Shown one piece after another: positions 57,550-64,000 of a stretch of 64,000 bases of DNA; position 1 is the stretch's first letter; the number at the start of each line of letters is the position of its first letter. The stretch covers positions 7,027,001-7,091,000 of the forward strand of contig OX439008.1 in NCBI GenBank assembly GCA_949316495.1, read 5' to 3'. Origin of the DNA: Amphiduros pacificus (taxonomy: Eukaryota; Annelida; Polychaeta; Phyllodocida; Hesionidae). The notes below the pieces were generated by a model that saw only the letters and a program-made list of their open reading frames with translations, did not search any database and had not been told where the DNA came from. The translations under genes and the position numbers were made by a program.

Positions 57550-58337
57550 TGAAGTCATGTGCAGCATATGGACTGCACACAGTGTGAAGTCATGTGCAGT
57601 ATGTGGGCTGCACACAGTGTGAAGTCATGTGCAGTATGTGGGCTGCACACAGTGTGAAGTCATGTGCAGTATATGGACTGCACACAGTGTGAAGTCATGT
57701 GCAGTATGTGGGCTGCACACAGTGTGAAGTCATGTGCAGTATATGGACTGCACACAGTGTGAAGTCATGTGCAGCATATGGACTGCACACAGTGTGAAGT
57801 CATGTGCAGTATATGGACTGCACACAGTGTGAAGTCATGTGCAGCATATGGACTGCACACAGTGTGAAGTCGTGTGCAACATATGGACTGCACACAGTGT
57901 GAAGTCATGTGCAGCATATGGACTGCACACAGTGTGAAGTCGTGTGCAACATATGGACTGCACACAGTGTGAAGTCATGTGCAGCATATGGACTGCACAC
58001 AGTGTGAAGTCATGTGCAGTATATGGACTGCACACAGTGTGAAGTCGTGTGCAACATATGGACTGCACACAGTGTGAAGTCATGTGCAGCATATGGACTG
58101 CACACAGTGTGAAGTCATGTGCAGCATATGGACTGCACATAATGTGAAGTCATGTGCAGCATATGGACTGCACACAGTGTGAAGTCATGTGCAGCATATG
58201 GACTGCACACAGTGTGAAGTCATGTGCAGTATATGGACTGCACACAGTATGAAATCATGTGCAGTGTGTGGGCTGCACACAGTGGGAAGTCATGTGCAGC
58301 ATATGGACTGCACACAGTGTGAAGTCATGTGCAGTAA
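57550..58337. repeat. 35-bp minisatellite, about 22 units
   Basis: Units GTGTGAAGTCATGTGCAGCA then TATGGACTGCACACA, with GTATGTGGGC and GTGCAACATA variants. Units pair short inverted pieces (TGTGCAG and CTGCACA), so each can form a small hairpin. Minus-strand frames reading MCSPYAAHDFTLCAVHML are by-products. Confidence 0.95.
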
Positions 58338-60740
58338 GTAAACTGTGCACTGCTCCGATTTACAGGCAGAATATTGCATGAGCTTTATATATGCAGACAA
58401 AATATATCCTGTAAAGATAGTTTCAGGACTCTGGCTTTGGGAATTAATAACTTTAGTCACAAGTTAAAACCTGTGACATATTTGTAATATATAAAATCAC
58501 TTGGCTCCTGCTTTGCTTTGCATTTTAATGGTTTCCTGTGAAGCAAATTATCAGCCAAGAAATCATCAAACTAATCTTTAAATATCAATTAGCCAATGTG
58601 GTGTGGCCGACACTAAGGATTTTGAAAGTTGTTCTGCCAGTGAGATTATTGTATGTGTACCTCTATGTGTTTTAAGGAGAAGGCTTATTTTTTAAGTGGA
58701 AAGAGGTAAGGAGTTAATTATATATAGCAGGTATTTAATCCCAAGAGTCAACCAGATAATGAACAAAATGTTTATTTGCAGCACTCGGGATAGGCAAATT
58801 GCCCTACATTGCTGTTATATATGTAAATGGTGGTGAGAGCAAAAATAATAATTATCACAACTTTTAAGTATTGTGGGTCAAATACTAAAAGAAATATTTT
58901 TTTCTGACAGCCAGAATTGCAATTTTCTTGACTCCCAGAATTGCAAAGCCATTCAAAAAAAAATAATGAATCTGAAAGATATCTAAAAACAATATTCCTT
59001 GAATCTTTGTATTTATCTAGCAAGTATACTTTATGTTGTGATGCAGAACTTTGGAATAATGTGCGGAAAGAGTAATTTGGTAGAATCAATGAATTTTGAA
59101 TATGAATTTTAGCATCATGTTTTCAGGTTTTATAACCGAATGGTCTCATTAACCGAATGATCTCATTCCAAGAGTTCCAAAGGTCAAGAAAAAATTGTAT
59201 TTTGTGTATTAGCAGCATGGTTTCACTCATGGTTACATTTTCTCACTGACAATGAGGAACAAGAAAAGTGTCACCATGGAAACAGTTTATTATTTATTTT
59301 GTAACTCGGTCATGACAACACTACTGTAACATTAATATCCAGAAAGATCTAACTATTGGCAGAAGCATTCAAGATTTGTGACTTAGTGGCAAGGGAAGAA
59401 ATCTATTTTGTAGCCAGAGAAAAACTACAGAATGACTGTCAGAAAAAATCACATCTTTTAGGTATTTGGCAGAGCTTTTATTTCACTTTGTGTCAATTTC
59501 TAATGTTCACAATGTTCACTTTGAAAAGTTTCAACTTGTGGCTTTGTAAATAATGCTTTCAAAATGGCGGTTTCTCATTCTTGGTGTTACCTTTATAAAT
59601 ACCGAATTCATTAACATTCCACTTTTTGCACTAAGCAGGATAATTCCTAGTCCAATAGGTAGATAGTTGTCGGTTAGTTAGATTTCAAACCTTGAATACT
59701 CGGTGCATGCGTCAGGTCTTGTGCTGCTGTTGCACACCTCTCTAGAACATCCCACACTAACTAAAGCCGCCAGCCACTGCATTGGTTGCAACGGACAAAG
59801 TAAATATACACGTTTCTCCTAACTTGGACTAGACCTTTGTCAATTGATCAGTCAAGTTTAAATTATAAATACGAATTTTTTACATGGAATTTCTTCAGAT
59901 TATTTACAGTCTAATTTGCAGATAATTTTTTAGCATCTTGAACTATATAAAGTATTGTTAATAAGGTTAGGATACTTCAAATCCAGTGACCCTTTATTTG
60001 TTGTTGGGCATGTTAGGGAAATTTGAATATTATTTGTTTGGTTTCATAAACATATGGAATTGTATAAAAAAAAAGCCATTTTGCAAAATGGCAGAGTTGT
60101 ACAAAGTGTAATTAATACTTAGTATCAAAAGAAGTAGGCAGAAAACCAAATGCCCTTCATAACCTATGTACTAATGGAAAGCACGCACTATAGAGCAGGT
60201 TCCATGTATCGTGTGTATCAAAGGAGAGTGAATGTATTTATTGTGAGAATAAAGATTACAAGAGAACAAATGTGCAACATACAAGTCTAATACCAGAGCT
60301 GACAATAAATTCTGACGGGTGGAAATATCTCCGACATTTGATTGGTTGAAACATTATCAGCCAAATGAACACTTGATAGTTTGGTAACCAAGTGACTCTG
60401 GAATTAAATTTGATGAATTTATTTTTACAAATGAATTATGGTACTTATGATAAAATTTGACATTCTGCAAATTCTGACCAATTATAAAGCTATAGAGTGG
60501 ATGGTTTACATGGAGTTTCTTGAATCCAAATATATTTCTCCAGTGTGCGCGGTATTAAATATGACCCACATGGATTGGTGTATTGTCAGCTAGGACTGTT
60601 ACCACGGCAACCAGTTGCCTGGATACCACAGTAGGAAATTTTACTCTCTCCATGTTGTCCTCTTACAAAATAAAATAAATGTGGATATTTTGTCCTCTTT
60701 ACATCATTTATGTCAATTATTATATGAATAAATTCATGTT

Positions 60741-60746
60741 AATAAA
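60741..60746 (+). terminator. Candidate polyadenylation signal
   Basis: AATAAA with a GU-rich element about 17-35 nt downstream, better than the other AATAAA copies after the PGAP2 stop. It could end PGAP2 or belong to an unseen transcript. Confidence 0.35.
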
Positions 60747-60760
60747 AATGCACTTCTGAC

Positions 60761-63700
60761 CTTGGTGTGTCTGGTTTTTACTAAGAAGCAGGAAGCAGTG
60801 GATCATAAATTTCATGTCAGCTTCTCGGGAATCTTGGTGCCTTGAAGCTCAATTCATTCAGCAATATTAACATGCATGTGAACGAGATATTAATTGGGGA
60901 AAAGAACTGGGCGACTAGCATCACTCAGCCTGCTAGTCAGAATTTCTTAATTTTTTCAAATTCTAGAATGCCAAATTAAAAGAAAATCTGTAAAATTTAT
61001 TTTTATGATTATTGATAATTATTTTGTGAGCTCAAAACAGCCTGATGTTATTTATCAAAGCGGAAGCCAGTTATGCCCCATAGTAGCCAATTTAAAATCC
61101 ATTTCCAACAAGGCCAGTCTGAGGAAATCTAAATACCTCACAAACTGTTTGTCCATGTACCATCTTAGATTTTAAAGAAATATTGGAAATACACACTACT
61201 GCAAGTTATTTTTTTCCTTTGATTTTGGAATGGATTTTAATTTGGCCACAAGGGGGCATGACTGTCCCAAGTGCAGAATTGAGACAAATTGCTAGGAGAG
61301 GTGTTGGCGGTTACCCTATTGAGTATTACTTTAACATTAAAACAACACAATTTTTTAATTTGCATAATGAAATCATCTTTATTATTTACAAAATAAATTA
61401 CCTATGATGAACATTCCTGGTTTTATACACATGCTAACCAAGTCATTTGTGGAATATGAAAGCTGAGAACAGTTAAGCTACATTTATTGTACACTTTCCT
61501 TGGATCACAATAGCGCTTCTTGTAAACCTACAAATATGATAAAATCAGTACAGCATCCACATGATGACAAAAATGACTAATATTGAATATTGGCACCTTT
61601 ACTTGCCTCTTGTCATGAGTAAAAAGGGGTTCTACTGTTTTCACCACCAGGTGTCACTATCATCACACAATGGAAGCATGAAGCAAGCAGGTTACATACA
61701 TATAAGCAGAGCTCGGGTTATTCTGGTCCCGACATTACGAGGGAAACCAGCTTCACACAGATGATTAGGCTTCTATATTTACCATTTATGCTTCTGTGAT
61801 AAGGCAATTAACTGAGAATATAATAATGGTGGAGATAATACAGTAAGCTGCTTCGGTCTTGTACGAGTAAAGCATCAATTGATATCTCATACTGCACAAA
61901 AACGATTAAACCAGCTCACATTAAAACAACTGCATGTACAATGTACATATAATTTTTAACATGGTAACCATAGCTTAGAATTATAATTTTGAATATACCT
62001 GAATTTATTATCTTTTTTTCCCCAAGAACAGATTGGAATTAGGCACTACTTTGGTATGTCAACCTGAATAACGTATTATTTGAAATACTTATCATGATAA
62101 CCAATTTGTTCTGGGTTAAGGACATTGGGTGCTAATGAAATGTAAAACCAAGTAATTTTCTTTTCATTATTTACAACAGCATTTGCCCTGAATTTCTTGG
62201 CATGATTGATATAATATCATATTAGATACTTTGTCATATACAGAGTGGTTCATGAAACTTACACCAACAGCAAAATCATTTTAATCTGTAAAATGCTGAC
62301 ACTTTTTTAAGAACTTAAAATTGTGTTTTGAGCATGTTTTAAGCAGTCAAAACCCAAGCCAAAAAGCTCTTTTAGCAAGTTTTTACACCAGGTTTCCTCT
62401 CCAAAACAGATTTTGGTTATTTTTTAAAAATCATTCACTTTTTCTAAAGTTATCTTTTTTCTGAAGTAGTAGGGTGGGATAACTTGATAAATTGATGAAG
62501 TTCGTCCATCATCAAATTCACCAAGACCCTCTATGCAGTGTTTTCAATATGAAAGTATTTTGAAATGACCTTCCTTGAGGGGCATGAATTTTTCAATAGT
62601 ATTAAACATCCAGCATTATTTATTATTATAATCACCAATGGTGTTTTGTAATGTGAGATTTTGTGGAATATGAACGTTTGTGACCAGTAATAAAAATGCA
62701 CCCCTTGTACTATTTAAGCATTTTACAGATCTTTTAATCACTTCTTATTAGGATATCATCCAGATATCGGATTAACTCAGAGACCAATAATAATATACAG
62801 TGCCTCATTTTAAAAGAAGATTTTGCATTGTTGCGCATTGCAATGCTCAGGTTGTAGATGCAATCTTGATTGCAACAACTCAAAAATTAACATGCAAAGC
62901 TGTATATACACTTATTTTAACATTTGTCAAGCTCAAAAATTATTCAACCACCAAAAATAGGGTTTGCCTACAATTCTTTAGGTGAACACACAGGCAAAAA
63001 ACAGACACAGAGCATACATGTGTGTAAAATGTGATATTCAATTCACTGGGATAACAGTCTGTTTTTGGAGTGGATTTTTCATCCACTCTTCAATCTATCT
63101 GAAAATCAGTAATTTTGGCATCATGAGGTAAACAGCTTTGTCCAGGAAATCATTGTATTTATTTTTCACCTAAATAAAATTTTTAGAACTTCGAAGATTT
63201 GTTTTCTATTCTTGAAAATAGTATATTTGGAGTGGACTTAAATTGTAAGGAGCAGTCTTATTTCACCCATGCATTCCTTTAATTTGGGTTGATTTTAATG
63301 AAAGAGATCAGCTTAAAAATTAGCAAATGATGATTGACATCTTGGTAGTCATCATACAGGGCAATTATTGCAAATTTCGAAAAATATCTCATTTTGTGTA
63401 ACATTTGCTTCATAACACCACTTATTATTATGATAAGGAAGCAAGCATGAAATACAAGCCTTCCAAATTTCAATCTGACTTTTAGATATTTTATTTTCAG
63501 CTCCTTAATCACACCTATTTGATTATTAATGTCTTTGTCACATAAATTTCACACTGTTCACAGAGGGTTTGCGGTATTATTCAAACTGTATGTCACCAAA
63601 TAGAAACATAAATGATCAAAAATTCGTCAAAATTGCTCTATTCTACAAAAATATTTGCCTTAAATTTTGCTCAAGTCTACATAATTCTGTCAAAATTTCT

Positions 63701-64000
63701 ATAAAAGTTTTCTGTTTCTTTTGGCCTTCAAATTGTAGACAAAATGAATATTTAACACTTTACATCTTACATTTATACATGTATATATATATATGCATTT
63801 TAGATATTTATTGACAATTGATAAAGACACAGAGAGTATATATATATGAATACATGGTGATATAAATCCCCTCTGTTCTCTTTGCATATGTCTCCGCAAC
63901 TATAGGGAATATGGCCCATATCATATATCCACAACATATAAGCATTTCATGTTTCATAGCACGTCACGAAATAATTAACATATCTTCTTCAATAATTTGG
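60761..64000. other. Downstream intergenic DNA
   Basis: AT-rich with no recognisable exon or mobile element. Frames at 61183 (74 codons), 61561 (67 codons), 63279 and 63569 match nothing I know and have no splice context. Short TA runs lie near 63783 and 63838. Confidence 0.5.

Larger units (their letters stand above)
53570..60760 (+). other. PGAP2 3' UTR and/or downstream DNA
   Basis: AT-rich with several possible AATAAA signals: 54293, 56186, and 60741. The last is followed by the GU-rich CTTGGTGTGTCTGGTTTTT, the best-looking cleavage context, which would give a 3' UTR near 7.2 kb. Which site is used cannot be told from sequence. Contains the array at 57550-58337. No other gene was recognised. 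Confidence 0.4.

Noticed and set aside
61183-61407. Small plus-strand gene
   Set aside because: No recognisable homology or coding bias; AT-rich chance frame.

Overview
The window is animal nuclear DNA: AT-rich, with spliced genes, long introns, tRNA-derived SINEs, hAT-type DNA transposon remnants and an exceptional load of minisatellites (by rough sum about 16 kb of 64 kb, some twenty separate arrays with periods of 12 to 79 bp). The SINE tail and genome style suggest a marine invertebrate, perhaps a mollusc; this is inference, not proof. No virus-like element was seen.

Two host genes are supported, both reconstructed from exon-sized reading frames with matching splice signals and phases. 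On the minus strand, 4519 down to 826, lies the 5' part of a WDR55-like WD40 gene (nucleolar ribosome-biogenesis factor); the rest is beyond the left edge. On the plus strand, 7738 to 53569, lies a complete five-exon PGAP2 gene (Frag1-family membrane protein of GPI-anchor lipid remodelling; 273 codons predicted). They are head to head, about 3.2 kb apart. Between them is a promoter-like cluster of palindromic sites near 5967-6080, plus an older decayed copy of part of that segment near 4985-5085.

PGAP2 intron 1 is about 41 kb (7927-49015) and holds most of the arrays, two SINE copies of one family with target-site duplications, another tRNA-like SINE, MITE-like elements, and unique islands that look more like regulatory than coding DNA. 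A 33-bp array of about 98 units (45073-48300) makes long open frames on both strands that I regard as artefacts. Downstream of PGAP2 the sequence looks like a long AT-rich 3' UTR or intergenic DNA with one more array (57550-58337); nothing recognisable lies in the last 3 kb.

The most striking signal is that several arrays are built from the genes' own splice sites. The WDR55 exon at 826-932 has its 3' splice site repeated 13 times (31-bp unit). PGAP2 exon 3 has its 3' splice site in three copies (79-bp unit). PGAP2 exon 4 has its 5' splice site repeated 32 times (28-bp unit, GTAAGT kept in every copy). All three unit lengths leave remainder 1 on division by 3, so off-register splicing would shift frame or meet a stop. 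Whether this is neutral minisatellite growth at splice junctions or a functional splice-site array is the main question raised by this window.
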